From an uncultured Candidatus Planktophila sp. (GTDB lineage Bacteria; Actinomycetota; Actinomycetes; Nanopelagicales; Nanopelagicaceae): a stretch of 36,933 nt of DNA. Below are positions 11,430-21,464 of the stretch, piece by piece; position 1 is the first letter of the stretch; each line of letters begins with the position of its first letter. The position numbers and the translations under genes were made by a program. Below the pieces are notes generated by a model, which did no database searches, was not told the DNA's origin, and saw only the letters and a list, made by a program, of their open reading frames with translations. Location: assembly GCA_937864425.1 (NCBI GenBank), contig CALMJL010000110.1, positions 1-36,933 on the forward strand, written 5' to 3'.

Positions 11430-13706
11430 ATGGGTACCCGTGAAAGAAGAACGCGCTCTAATGAGTGCGATCGACTGATTACCCAACTCTTTGAGCAAAG
11501 TAGCGCGGATCCCACTGAGTTAGCAATCGCCGCGGTCGGAGGTTTCGGCCGCGGCGAACTCACTCCAGGTTCAGATTTAGATATTGTCATTATTCACAAC
11601 GGGGATTTACCAGAAAAATCTCTCGCTGAACTCGTCAACAAGATTCTCTATCCCTTGTGGGATACAAAAATAGATGGCCGAACTCTCAAAGTTGATCACT
11701 CAGTTCGCACTCGTGCGCAAATGCGCGATGCGGCGAGTAGTGATCTCAAAGTTGCGCTGGGATTATTGGATATCCGCCTCATCTGTGGAAGCGCTGATTT
11801 AGTTGCAGATGTTCAATTGGATTCACTAGATGCTTGGCGCAAAGATGCGCGGGAGCGACTCTCTGAACTGCAAAAATCTCTCCATGAGCGCCATCAAAGA
11901 ATGGGCGAACTTGCCTACCTTCTCGAACCGGATTTGAAGGAAGCGCGTGGTGGTCTTCGTGACATCACGGCGCTGCGGGCAATTGATCGCGCTAATTTAA
12001 TTGATGTTCCTATTGAGCGAGTTAGTTTTGCTGAATCTCTTTTAGCTAATGTTCGCGAAGCTCTCCATCTTGCAAGCGGTCGCGACAAAGATAAGTTGCT
12101 ATTTCAGGAGCAGGATCAAGTTGCAGTTGCACTGGGGTATTCCGATGCTGATGCGCTGATGAGCGATATTGCAATGGCTGCACGATCAGTGGATTACGTT
12201 CTCGATATTACCTGGCACAGACTTGCATATAAAGGTCGAGATGGACTCGGTAGATTTTTCAAGAAAGTTCGTTCAACGACAGTTTCTCGAAATATATCTG
12301 TCTCAAATAAGGAAATTGTGATTTCCGCTGACGCGGACTTGGGTAGCGATCCCGGTATTGGCTTGCGTGCTGCGGCACATGCAGCGCAGTTAGGTCTACC
12401 CATCTCGGTGGAATCGCTCGGACGCGTAGCTGATCAGTTAAAAAATGGAGTTGGCTCTATTCCAGATCCTTGGCCCCGCGAAGCGAGAGAAAACCTCATC
12501 TCCCTGATTGGAGCAGGACCTGCCATGGTGCAGATTTTTGAGGCGCTCGATCAAGAGGAAATTATTTTTCATTGGATTCCTGAGTGGAAGAGCGTGCGCT
12601 CCCTGCCCCAGAGAAATGTTTTACATCGCCACACTGTTGATCGTCATATGGTGGAAACGGCTGTGCATGCAGCAGCACTCACACGCCAAGTGCATCGCCC
12701 TGACTTACTTCTCTTTGGTGCGCTCTTTCACGATATCGGAAAAGGAACCGATGAAGATCACTCTGAACGCGGTGAAAAATTGATTGCTCCACTTGCTGCC
12801 AGAATAGGTTTTCCACCTGCAGATGTCGACACCATTAAATTACTGGTCAAACACCATCTGCTGTTGTCTGCAACTGCAACAAGGCGAGATCTTGATGATC
12901 CAGCGACGATTGCATCTGTCGTTGAGGTGATTCCAGATTTGCAAACTCTTGAACTGCTGCACGCTCTGAGCATTGCAGACGGAGAAGCGACAGGTAGGGC
13001 TGCTTGGACTGATTGGAAGGCATCGCTCGTTGAGGAGTTGGTAACGCGAGTAAAGCTAGCTCTAACCGATAACACGATTGCACAACAGCCTCACATCACA
13101 GAAAGTCAGCGAGTTCTCGCAGAAACCGGGCAATTCTCGGTTGCAATTACAGATCGCGGAAATCTCTATGCAATTGAAATAGTGATTCCCGATCAACCAG
13201 GACTTCTTTCAACAGTTGCAGGTGTGCTTAATCTCCTGCGTTTAGATGTCAGATCAGCGCGCACTAAATCTCATGGCAGTTCTGCAGTGATGGAGTGGAT
13301 TGTGATTCCAGACCCTCATGCTCCACCTTTAAGTGAATCCGATCTCAAGCAAGAGATGCAGGCAGCACTTGCCAATCGTTCTGCACTCGCGTCACGGATA
13401 GATGAACGAATTGCAGCATATGCACAATTACCGACTATTCCGGTGCCACCACCCGTCGTAGAAACCTTTCTCGACGCAGCAACAGATGCGACCATTATTG
13501 AAGTGCGCAGCCATGATCGCCCGGCGCTGCTCTTTGGTATTGGAGATGCAATTACAAAGTGCAATATTGATATTCGCTCCGCCATTGTGACAACACTTGG
13601 AGCTGAAGCCATCGATACTTTATATGTCACTGAACTCAATGGTGGAGCGCTTCGTGAAGACCGTGCGCATGAAGTCGCTGAAAGATTAAGGTCTGCGCTG
13701 AAGTAG
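11430..13706 (+). CDS. glnD: PII uridylyl/adenylyl-transferase GlnD
   Basis: GGFGRGELTPGSDLDIVI nucleotidyltransferase motif, HD-domain motif LLFGALFHDIGKGTDEDHS, two C-terminal ACT-like domains; follows glnB. Confidence 0.94.
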   Translation: MGTRERRTRSNECDRLITQLFEQSSADPTELAIAAVGGFGRGELTPGSDLDIVIIHNGDLPEKSLAELVNKILYPLWDTKIDGRTLKVDHSVRTRAQMRDAASSDLKVALGLLDIRLICGSADLVADVQLDSLDAWRKDARERLSELQKSLHERHQRMGELAYLLEPDLKEARGGLRDITALRAIDRANLIDVPIERVSFAESLLANVREALHLASGRDKDKLLFQEQDQVAVALGYSDADALMSDIAMAARSVDYVLDITWHRLAYKGRDGLGRFFKKVRSTTVSRNISVSNKEIVISADADLGSDPGIGLRAAAHAAQLGLPISVESLGRVADQLKNGVGSIPDPWPREARENLISLIGAGPAMVQIFEALDQEEIIFHWIPEWKSVRSLPQRNVLHRHTVDRHMVETAVHAAALTRQVHRPDLLLFGALFHDIGKGTDEDHSERGEKLIAPLAARIGFPPADVDTIKLLVKHHLLLSATATRRDLDDPATIASVVEVIPDLQTLELLHALSIADGEATGRAAWTDWKASLVEELVTRVKLALTDNTIAQQPHITESQRVLAETGQFSVAITDRGNLYAIEIVIPDQPGLLSTVAGVLNLLRLDVRSARTKSHGSSAVMEWIVIPDPHAPPLSESDLKQEMQAALANRSALASRIDERIAAYAQLPTIPVPPPVVETFLDAATDATIIEVRSHDRPALLFGIGDAITKCNIDIRSAIVTTLGAEAIDTLYVTELNGGALREDRAHEVAERLRSALK

Positions 13707-13718
13707 TATCTCCTCCTT

Positions 13719-15176
13719 ATGTTTGAGAAATTATCCTCACGCTTCTCTGGAGCTTTTAGCGCGCTTCGTTCGCGCGGCAAGCTTTCAGATAAGGATATTG
13801 AAGCTGCAGTTTCGGAAATCAAAACGGCTTTACTTGAAGCGGATGTAGCACTCGATGTAGCAACTGACCTCACCGGTCGAATTCTTGAAAAATCTCGCGA
13901 GGTGCTTCCAACGCTGCAGTCAGGGACTAACCAAGCGCAGGCGATCTTTGATGTTGTTAATCAAGAACTTACTGAGATTCTTGGCGGTTCTGCTCGCCGA
14001 GTTCGTTTCGCTAAGAATCCGCCAACCATCATTATGTTGGCAGGTTTACAAGGTGCAGGAAAGACAACGCTCGCTGCAAAACTCGCCAAATTCTTTAAGG
14101 ACCAAGGAGAGACTCCACTTCTCGTTGCCTCTGATTTACAAAGACCTAATGCGGTCAACCAATTGCAGGTGGTCGGTGCCAGTGTTGGCGTTCCTGTCTT
14201 TGCTCCAGAGCCTGGCAATGGTGTTGGTGATCCAGTAAAAGTAGCTGAAGCTGGTGTGAAGTTTGCCCAATCAAAATTTCACAGCATCGTGATCGTGGAT
14301 ACTGCAGGTCGTCTCGGCGTCGATGAAGATTTAATGAAGGAAGCAATTTCAATTCGAGATGCGATACAACCTCAGGAGATTCTCTTTGTTGTAGACGCCA
14401 TGATCGGTCAAGATGCAGTGCGAACCGCTCAAGCATTCCAAGATGGCGTCGGATTTGATGGTGTAGTTCTCACAAAATTAGATGGCGATGCACGTGGTGG
14501 TGCAGCGCTTTCGATTGCATCTATTACTGGGCGCCCTATTATGTTTGCATCCACCGGAGAAAAGATTTCGGATTTTGACATCTTCTATCCCGAGCGAATG
14601 GCTTCTCGCATCCTCGGATTGGGCGATGTGGCAACGCTGGCAGAGCAAGCAAAGAAAGCTTTCGATGGTGATTCTGCAAAACGACTGGAAGATAAATTTG
14701 TTGCGGGAGAAGATTTCACACTCGATGACTTTTTAGAGCAACTTGAAGCAATGGCAAAGATGGGCTCGATGGGTAAATTGCTTGGCATGCTCCCGGGTGC
14801 TGGCGCCATGAAGAAACAGATTGAAAATTTTGATGAATCTGAGATAACGCGCACGAAAGCGATAGTGCAATCAATGACGCCACTAGAACGTCGCGATCTC
14901 AAGGTGCTTAATGGTTCACGTCGTGCCCGCATTGCACTCGGCTCTGGTAGAAAAGTTTCCGATGTGAATGCACTCGTCGATAAATTCACGGCAGCGCAAA
15001 AGATGATGAAGCAGATGAGAAATGGTGGGGGATTGCCACAAGGAATGGCGCTTCCACCAGGAATGGCGCTTCCATCAGGAATGCCAATGCCTGCCGCTCC
15101 CAAGAAAGCGGCGCCGCCCAAGGCAAAGAAGTCCCGCTCTGGAAATCCCGCAAAGAGAGCGCTGGAAAACGGCTAA
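13719..15176 (+). CDS. ffh: Signal recognition particle protein Ffh (SRP54)
   Basis: LAGLQGAGKTTLAAKLA, DTAGRLGVDEDLMKE, TKLDGDARGGAALS, Met-rich M domain. Confidence 0.96.
   Translation: MFEKLSSRFSGAFSALRSRGKLSDKDIEAAVSEIKTALLEADVALDVATDLTGRILEKSREVLPTLQSGTNQAQAIFDVVNQELTEILGGSARRVRFAKNPPTIIMLAGLQGAGKTTLAAKLAKFFKDQGETPLLVASDLQRPNAVNQLQVVGASVGVPVFAPEPGNGVGDPVKVAEAGVKFAQSKFHSIVIVDTAGRLGVDEDLMKEAISIRDAIQPQEILFVVDAMIGQDAVRTAQAFQDGVGFDGVVLTKLDGDARGGAALSIASITGRPIMFASTGEKISDFDIFYPERMASRILGLGDVATLAEQAKKAFDGDSAKRLEDKFVAGEDFTLDDFLEQLEAMAKMGSMGKLLGMLPGAGAMKKQIENFDESEITRTKAIVQSMTPLERRDLKVLNGSRRARIALGSGRKVSDVNALVDKFTAAQKMMKQMRNGGGLPQGMALPPGMALPSGMPMPAAPKKAAPPKAKKSRSGNPAKRALENG
15033..15086 (+). repeat. 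In-frame 18-nt tandem repeat x3 in the ffh 3' end
   Basis: ttgccacaaggaatggcg / cttccaccaggaatggcg / cttccatcaggaatgcca encode LPQGMA-LPPGMA-LPSGMP. Confidence 0.85.
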
Positions 15177-15214
15177 TTTCTCGAATTTCAGAAGTGCTGG
15201 CAAGATTAGCCTCC

Positions 15215-15242
15215 TGTTGCAGGGCCCTCTACCCCCGCAACA
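15215..15242 (+). promoter_or_regulatory. Stem-loop between ffh and rpsP (leader or terminator)
   Basis: TGTTGC-a-GGG ccctctac CCC-c-GCAACA: 9 paired positions with one A/C mismatch and an 8-nt loop; no U-tract. Confidence 0.45.
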
Positions 15243-15326
15243 ATCCAATCCACAGTTGGACCTCTTCACTACGCACCCCGCTGTAGTAGTTGCGGATCGA
15301 CACACTTTTTTAGGAGCACTAGTTCT

Positions 15327-15866
15327 TTGTCTACAAAAATTCGTTTAATGCGCCTTGGAAAAATTCGCACCCCTTATTTCCGTATTGTCGTCACAGATTC
15401 ACGTAAGGCCCGTAATGGACTCTCTATTGAAGAGATTGGTCGTTATGTTCCAGGACAAGATCCATCAATCATCGAAGTGAATTCAGAGCGTGCGCAATAC
15501 TGGCTCGGCGTTGGTGCGCAACCATCAGAGGCTGTCACAGCACTTCTTAAAATCACGGGCGATTGGCAGAAGCACAAGGGTCTTCCAGGAACTGAAGGAA
15601 CTCTCAAAGTTGCAGCGCCAAAATCTCCTAAGAGCGTTGCTTACGAAGCCGCTGTGAAAGCTGCTGCTGCAGAACCTGCAGAGGGTGCAACAACGCTCAA
15701 GAAGAAGGCACAAGAGAAACTTGCTAAGAAGTCTGAGCCAGTGGAAGAAGTGCAAGCTCCAGTTGCTGAGGCTGCTGCAGAAGAGACACCTGCTCCCGCA
15801 GAACAGGTTGCTGAAGCTACAACCCCAACTGAAACCACGGACACAGCAGAAACTCCTAGCGAATAA
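15327..15866 (+). CDS. rpsP: 30S ribosomal protein bS16 with long C-terminal extension
   Basis: TTG start, [42 protein letters not shown]; upstream TTTTTTAGGAG; roughly 80-aa A/E/P/K-rich tail. Confidence 0.95.
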   Translation: MSTKIRLMRLGKIRTPYFRIVVTDSRKARNGLSIEEIGRYVPGQDPSIIEVNSERAQYWLGVGAQPSEAVTALLKITGDWQKHKGLPGTEGTLKVAAPKSPKSVAYEAAVKAAAAEPAEGATTLKKKAQEKLAKKSEPVEEVQAPVAEAAAEETPAPAEQVAEATTPTETTDTAETPSE

Positions 15867-16105
15867 TGATTGACGAAGCACTCGAACATCTCGTCAAGGG
15901 AATCGTTGATAACCCTGATGATGTCAATGTGAAGGAGAAGACTCACCGACGCGGCACAACGCTTGAGGTTCGAGTTAACCCTGAAGACATCGGCAAGGTG
16001 ATTGGACGTAATGGTCGTACCGCTAAAGCGCTTCGCACAGTTGTAAGCGCGCTCGCTGGTCGTTCGGTACGTGTTGATCTCATCGATACTGACGAGGTTC
16101 GTTAA
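15866..16105 (+). CDS. khpA: KH-domain RNA-binding protein (KhpA)
   Basis: 79 aa, GKVIGRNGRTAKALRTVV KH motif; between rpsP and rimM; 1-nt overlap TAATG. Confidence 0.92.
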   Translation: MIDEALEHLVKGIVDNPDDVNVKEKTHRRGTTLEVRVNPEDIGKVIGRNGRTAKALRTVVSALAGRSVRVDLIDTDEVR

Positions 16106-16120
16106 CTTTCCTTCACATCC

Positions 16121-16624
16121 ATGAAATTAAACGTGGGCAGAATCGGAAAAGCTCACGGAGTTTTAGGTGAAGCAACCATTGAAGTACGCACCGATGATGC
16201 AGCTCATCGCTTTGCCATTGGCGCCGTAGTCGAGACAGAGAACAAAGGTTCTCTCACAGTGGCATCAGCGCGCGTACACAATGGGATTTTGCTTCTGGGA
16301 TTTGAAGGAATCAACGATCGAAATGGCATTGAAGCGCTACGTGATCAACTGCTGTATGCCGATGTTGATATCAATGCACCTGGCGAAGACCAAGATGATT
16401 ATCACGTGATGCAGTTGATCGGTTGCGCTACATTTCTAGAATCTGGTGAACCTTTTGGTGAGGTCACTGATGTACTTAATTTGCCAGGTCAGGATGTACT
16501 AGTGATCAAAAGGTTCGATGATGAGATTCTGATTCCTTTTGTCCACCAACTTGTTCCTACTGTCGATATCTCACACAAGCGGATGACCGTTATTCCTCCA
16601 GATATTTCAGGTGAATTACGATGA
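16121..16624 (+). CDS. rimM: Ribosome maturation factor RimM
   Basis: [23 protein letters not shown]-terminus and PRC-barrel-like C-terminal half ([17 protein letters not shown]); rpsP-khpA-rimM-trmD order. Confidence 0.93.
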   Translation: MKLNVGRIGKAHGVLGEATIEVRTDDAAHRFAIGAVVETENKGSLTVASARVHNGILLLGFEGINDRNGIEALRDQLLYADVDINAPGEDQDDYHVMQLIGCATFLESGEPFGEVTDVLNLPGQDVLVIKRFDDEILIPFVHQLVPTVDISHKRMTVIPPDISGELR

Positions 16625-17304
16625 AAATTGATGTCATCTCAATCTTCCCTGAATACTTGGCGCCACTGCAGCTCTCGCTCTTAGGTAAAGCCCAATCTGC
16701 TGGTTTGGTAGATATTTCTGTCCATGATTTACGGAGCTTTACTCACGATAACCACAACACCGTCGATGACACGCCATATGGTGGCGGTGCCGGAATGGTG
16801 ATGTTGCCACAAGTATGGGGAGAAGCGCTCGACTCTGTGATTGCAGATGGATCCGAAATCATTATTTTGACCCCTGCTGGTAAGACCTTTAACCAAAAAA
16901 TGGCAGAAGAATTATCCGACTCTTCTCAATTGATTTTTGCATGTGGGCGCTACGAGGGCATTGATGATCGCGTGCGTCAGCATTACTCGCACAGTGAATA
17001 TGCTGCACGCAATATTCGAGTTCGAGAAGTTTCGATTGGCGACTATGTACTAGGTGGCGGTGAAGTTGCTGCGATGGTCATGATTGAAGCAATTACCCGA
17101 TTAATTCCCGGAGTACTTGGCAACCCAGATTCCCTTGCTGAAGAATCGCATAACAGTGAGGGTTATCTGGAATATCCCAACTTCACAAAACCGCAAGAAT
17201 GGCGCGGTATCTCAGTTCCCGAGATTCTCTTGAGCGGAAATCACGCTGAGATTGCAAAGTGGCGTAGCCAACAGGCAGATAAGCGCGCAAAAGATAATCA
17301 GTAA
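16621..17304 (+). CDS. trmD: tRNA (guanine37-N1)-methyltransferase TrmD
   Basis: [52 protein letters not shown] overlap with rimM. Confidence 0.96.
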   Translation: MKIDVISIFPEYLAPLQLSLLGKAQSAGLVDISVHDLRSFTHDNHNTVDDTPYGGGAGMVMLPQVWGEALDSVIADGSEIIILTPAGKTFNQKMAEELSDSSQLIFACGRYEGIDDRVRQHYSHSEYAARNIRVREVSIGDYVLGGGEVAAMVMIEAITRLIPGVLGNPDSLAEESHNSEGYLEYPNFTKPQEWRGISVPEILLSGNHAEIAKWRSQQADKRAKDNQ

Positions 17305-17342
17305 CTCGTTAGTAACAGAAGAACTGCCGTACTGTTCTTTCT

Positions 17343-18311
17343 GTGGATGAAGAATCAGCACGTATTCAATCTCGGCTTATTCGAGATCTTGAACCAGTAG
17401 TCGCTGTCGAACTAGAACGCCATTTATCAGTACAGAAAAATTGGTATCCACACGAATATGTCCCATGGTCTGAAGGTCGCGATTATGCAGGACCGCTCAA
17501 TGGAGATGCATGGGAAGCGAAAGATTCAAGACTGACTGCAGTCGCGCAAGATTCGCTCGTTCTCAACTTGCTAACAGAAGATAACCTTCCCAGCTATCAC
17601 ACCGAGATTGCTATCTCTATGGGTCGCGATGGCGCATGGGGCAATTGGATTGAACGCTGGACCGCTGAAGAAGCGCGCCACTCCATTGTGATTCGAGATT
17701 ATCTGATGGCCACTCGTGGAGTCGATCCTTACGAACTTGAAGATCTGCGCATGGCACATATGTCACTTGGGTATCAAACTCCGTACGACAATGACATGTT
17801 GCACACCATCGCATACGTTTCATTTCAAGAATTAGCGACTCGAATTTCTCACCGAAATACAGGAAAGATTTCCGATGATCCAATTGCTGAAGGCATGTTG
17901 CAGCGCGTAGCACTGGATGAGAATCTCCATATGCTTTTCTATCGCAATACTTTGGCGGCAGCTCTTGATCTTGAACCAAATGCTGCAATGCGTGCCATCA
18001 CAGATGTTGTCACAAACTTTGATATGCCAGGTGCCAATATGCCTGGCTTTGGACGTAAGGCGGTGCAGATCGCCCTCGCTGGAATTTATGACTTGCAACA
18101 GCATCTAGACGATGTGGTCGCCCCAGTGTTGCGTAGTTGGAAGGTTTTCGAACGCGAAGATTTAACTGGTGATGGATTGAAAGCGCGTGATGAACTCAAA
18201 GCATTTATGGATCAGACCTATAAAGCCGCTGAAGTCTTTAACGATAAGCGCGAGACTCATTTTGAACGTCAAATAGCGCGTGGAATTCAACCAATTCGCA
18301 TCACCAATTAA
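17343..18311 (+). CDS. Acyl-[acyl-carrier-protein] desaturase (FA_desaturase_2 family)
   Basis: 322 aa di-iron protein with EEARHS and DENLH ligand motifs, PYDNDMLHTIAYVSFQELAT; DesA-type. GTG start. Confidence 0.9.
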   Translation: MDEESARIQSRLIRDLEPVVAVELERHLSVQKNWYPHEYVPWSEGRDYAGPLNGDAWEAKDSRLTAVAQDSLVLNLLTEDNLPSYHTEIAISMGRDGAWGNWIERWTAEEARHSIVIRDYLMATRGVDPYELEDLRMAHMSLGYQTPYDNDMLHTIAYVSFQELATRISHRNTGKISDDPIAEGMLQRVALDENLHMLFYRNTLAAALDLEPNAAMRAITDVVTNFDMPGANMPGFGRKAVQIALAGIYDLQQHLDDVVAPVLRSWKVFEREDLTGDGLKARDELKAFMDQTYKAAEVFNDKRETHFERQIARGIQPIRITN

Positions 18312-18332
18312 TCCTGAAATAAGATGAGCCTC

Positions 18333-19751
18333 ATGGCTCGCACATATCTGGTTGAAACGTATGGCTGCCAGATGAATGTTCACGACTCTGAACGCATTGC
18401 TGGCTTACTTGATGAAGCAGGATATCTTCCTGTGACTCCAGGCGAACAAGCCGATGTAGTTGTTTTTAATACCTGCGCAGTACGTGAGAATGCGGATAAT
18501 AAACTCTACGGAAATTTAAGTTTCTTAGCCCCAATTAAGAAAAAGAACCCTGCGATGCAGATTGCAGTGGGTGGCTGTTTAGCGCAGAAAGATCAATCAC
18601 TGATCCTGAAAAAAGCTCCGTATGTTGATGTCGTATTTGGAACCCACAATGTAGGTTCGCTTCCTGTTTTACTGGAGCGAGCCCGCATCGAAGAAGAGGC
18701 TCAAATCGAAATCTTGGAAGCGCTAGAACACTTTCCATCAACTCTTCCAGCTCGCAGATTTAGCGCCTTTTCATCGTGGGTTTCAATCTCTGTTGGCTGC
18801 AACAACACCTGCACATTCTGCATTGTCCCTACTCTGCGCGGAGTTGAAAAAGATAGACAGCCTGCGGATATTCTCAATGAAATACGTGCACTGGTCGCTC
18901 AAGGAGTGATTGAAGTGACGCTCTTAGGACAGAACGTCAATGCGTATGGAGTTGAATTTGGCAACCGTGGAGCCTTTGCTGAGTTACTTAAAGAGGTAGG
19001 AAAAATAGCGGGACTAGAGCGAGTTCGCTTCATGTCACCTCATCCTCGTGATTTCACAGATGATGTCATTGAAGCAATGGCTAGTACCCCTAATGTCATG
19101 CCGCATTTGCACATGCCATTGCAATCAGGATCAGATGCAATTTTACAAAGTATGCGACGTTCGTATCGCAGCGATAAATATCTCGGAATTCTTGAGCGCG
19201 TTCGTGCGGCGATGCCTCACGCAATGATTACAACCGACATCATCGTCGGTTTTCCGGGAGAAACTGAGGAAGATTTTTCGGCAACGTTAGACATCACAAG
19301 CCAAGCAAAATTTGCGGCGGCTTACACCTATAAATACTCCATCAGACCAGGAACTCCTGCAGGTGCCATGCCCAATCAGGTACCGGAAGATATTGTGGGA
19401 GAGCGCTATACAAGATTGCACGAGCACCAGCAGAAGATTTCTCTCTCAGTAAATCAAGCAGCTATTGGGACAACTCATCGCGCTTTGGTTTCTGAGATTG
19501 AAGGACGACGGGATGAAATACAAGCAAGAATGACTGGCAAAACTGAAGATTTTCGAATTGTGCATTTTGACCATAAAACTGATGCTCGACCTGGCGATTT
19601 TGTTGATGTGCGCATCACCGATGCTTCAGCGCATTATTTGATCGGAGATCCACTTGCAGTGGTTCGCACTCGAGGGGGAGATGCTCATGAAGCGCGCAAT
19701 GCTCCTTCGCAAACGACTCTTGGCATACCTAAAGTTCGCACCAATTCATGA
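18333..19751 (+). CDS. miaB: tRNA-2-methylthio-N6-dimethylallyladenosine synthase MiaB
   Basis: [16 protein letters not shown], radical-SAM CNNTCTFC, C-terminal TRAM region. ATG 18333 preferred over 18324 because of TAAGAT-N7-ATG. Confidence 0.95.
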   Translation: MARTYLVETYGCQMNVHDSERIAGLLDEAGYLPVTPGEQADVVVFNTCAVRENADNKLYGNLSFLAPIKKKNPAMQIAVGGCLAQKDQSLILKKAPYVDVVFGTHNVGSLPVLLERARIEEEAQIEILEALEHFPSTLPARRFSAFSSWVSISVGCNNTCTFCIVPTLRGVEKDRQPADILNEIRALVAQGVIEVTLLGQNVNAYGVEFGNRGAFAELLKEVGKIAGLERVRFMSPHPRDFTDDVIEAMASTPNVMPHLHMPLQSGSDAILQSMRRSYRSDKYLGILERVRAAMPHAMITTDIIVGFPGETEEDFSATLDITSQAKFAAAYTYKYSIRPGTPAGAMPNQVPEDIVGERYTRLHEHQQKISLSVNQAAIGTTHRALVSEIEGRRDEIQARMTGKTEDFRIVHFDHKTDARPGDFVDVRITDASAHYLIGDPLAVVRTRGGDAHEARNAPSQTTLGIPKVRTNS

Positions 19752-20650
19752 CCAAAGTAATTGTCATTTGCGGCGCTACTGCAACAGGTAAGAGCGAAAT
19801 CGCCTTAGATATTGCTGAGCGCATCGATGGTGAAATCATCAACGCTGATTCGATGCAGCTGTATCGTGGAATGGATATTGGAACTGCCAAATTAGCGATA
19901 GGTGAGCGACGCGATATCCCTCATCATATGTTGGACGTTCTGGCGGTAGATCAAGATGCGACAGTTGCATGGTTTCAGGAAGAAGCCCGCTCACACATAT
20001 CTGATATTCACCAGCGTGGAAAATCCGCAATTATTGTTGGTGGTACGGGCCTTTATATCAAAGCGATATTAGATGAACTAAATTTTCCAGATACAGATCC
20101 AGAGGTAAGAAAAAAATTGGAAGAGATTGGTTCCGAATTGGGAGCCGATTATCTATTTCGCATGTTGCAAGAGAAGGATCCTGCGGCAGCCATCGCAATA
20201 GATCGCGCCAATATTCGAAGAGTAATTCGCGCCCTCGAAGTGATTGAGATAACTGGTGAGCCCTTTACTGCACATCTTCCTCGCGAAGAGAGTTCGCGTT
20301 ATCCAGATGCGCTTCAGTTTGGATTAGTCATGGAGCGCGAACACCTGCGCGAACGTATCGACCAACGCGTGGATCGAATGTGGGATGCCGGTTTAGTCGA
20401 TGAAGTAGATCGATTGATTGAATCTGGAATTCGAAAAGGAACGACTGCGCAACGAGCTTTGGGCTATGCACAGATTTTGGCAATGCGAGATGGCGTGATG
20501 ACTGAGATTGATGCAAAGGAAGAGACGAAACGTGCAACGCGACAATATGCAAGACGCCAAGAGACCTGGTTCTCGCGCGATATGCGTATTACTTGGATTG
20601 CATGGCACCAGCCTCGCCTTGAAACTATTCTCGAAAAGATAAACTCATAG
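19748..20650 (+). CDS. miaA: tRNA dimethylallyltransferase MiaA
   Basis: [53 protein letters not shown] overlap with miaB. Confidence 0.95.
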   Translation: MTKVIVICGATATGKSEIALDIAERIDGEIINADSMQLYRGMDIGTAKLAIGERRDIPHHMLDVLAVDQDATVAWFQEEARSHISDIHQRGKSAIIVGGTGLYIKAILDELNFPDTDPEVRKKLEEIGSELGADYLFRMLQEKDPAAAIAIDRANIRRVIRALEVIEITGEPFTAHLPREESSRYPDALQFGLVMEREHLRERIDQRVDRMWDAGLVDEVDRLIESGIRKGTTAQRALGYAQILAMRDGVMTEIDAKEETKRATRQYARRQETWFSRDMRITWIAWHQPRLETILEKINS

Positions 20651-20654
20651 CCCT

Positions 20655-21464
20655 ATGGCACAGCCAATAATCGCCACATATGGTCACGGCACTGAAAATG
20701 ACTTTCTTCTGCTCTTTGACCCTGAAAATCAAATCTCCATAACTCCCGAAGCAATTGCCGCTATGTGCAATCGAGAATCCGGAATCGGAGCAGATGGCTT
20801 TATCAAAATTGTTAAAAAAGAGAGTCATTGGTTCATGGACTATTCCAATGCAGATGGATCAGTTGCAGAAATGTGTGGCAATGGAATTCGAGTGATGGCT
20901 CGCTATTTGGTGGAACGAGGCCATCAGAATGAAGGCATATTTGCCATTAACACTCGAGCTGGAATAAAGCACCTTCGCGTTCCACGTGATAGCGATATTT
21001 CAGTCAACATGGGACAGGTTCGTGACGAGATGGAGCAAGTTGAAGTTTCTCACAATGGGCATACTTGGCCCGCCTTCAACATCAATGTTGGTAATCCGCA
21101 TGCCGTTGTCTTTGTCGACTCACTCAATGAAGTGGGATCACTATCTATCGAACCGAAAGTCACACCAAAATCGTCTTATCCTGAAGGTGTCAACGTTGAA
21201 TTCGTTGAAATGTTAGGTGGCAATGAACTTTCGATGCGTGTCCATGAGCGCGGCAGCGGAGAAACTCGCTCATGTGGAACTGGCACATGCGCAGTTGCAC
21301 TGGCAGCGACGCTTCATACATCAGGAAAATTACCAAGCACCTGGGTGATCTACCCACCAGGAGGTCGACTCGTTGTAGAAATTGATGGACACTCCAATGC
21401 AACTCTTACCGGCCCTGCCGTGCTTCTGAAGGATTGTGACATTACAAAGTATGTGTTGGCATGA
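20655..21464 (+). CDS. dapF: Diaminopimelate epimerase DapF
   Basis: GHGTENDFLLLFDP, SNADGSVAEMCGNGIRVMARYL, ERGSGETRSCGTGTCAVA. Confidence 0.95.
   Translation: MAQPIIATYGHGTENDFLLLFDPENQISITPEAIAAMCNRESGIGADGFIKIVKKESHWFMDYSNADGSVAEMCGNGIRVMARYLVERGHQNEGIFAINTRAGIKHLRVPRDSDISVNMGQVRDEMEQVEVSHNGHTWPAFNINVGNPHAVVFVDSLNEVGSLSIEPKVTPKSSYPEGVNVEFVEMLGGNELSMRVHERGSGETRSCGTGTCAVALAATLHTSGKLPSTWVIYPPGGRLVVEIDGHSNATLTGPAVLLKDCDITKYVLA

Noticed and set aside
13316-13873. 185-aa antisense ORF across glnD and ffh
   Set aside because: Shadow of two real genes; Ser/Arg-rich composition typical of reverse-frame translation.
14585-15121. 178-aa antisense ORF opposite ffh
   Set aside because: Shadow ORF on the reverse strand of a confident conserved CDS; Ser-rich, no recognizable motif and no start context.
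15660-15866. Low-complexity A/E/P/K tail of bS16 as a possible separate protein or repeat element
   Set aside because: In frame with rpsP; long C-terminal extensions of bS16 are common in actinobacteria.
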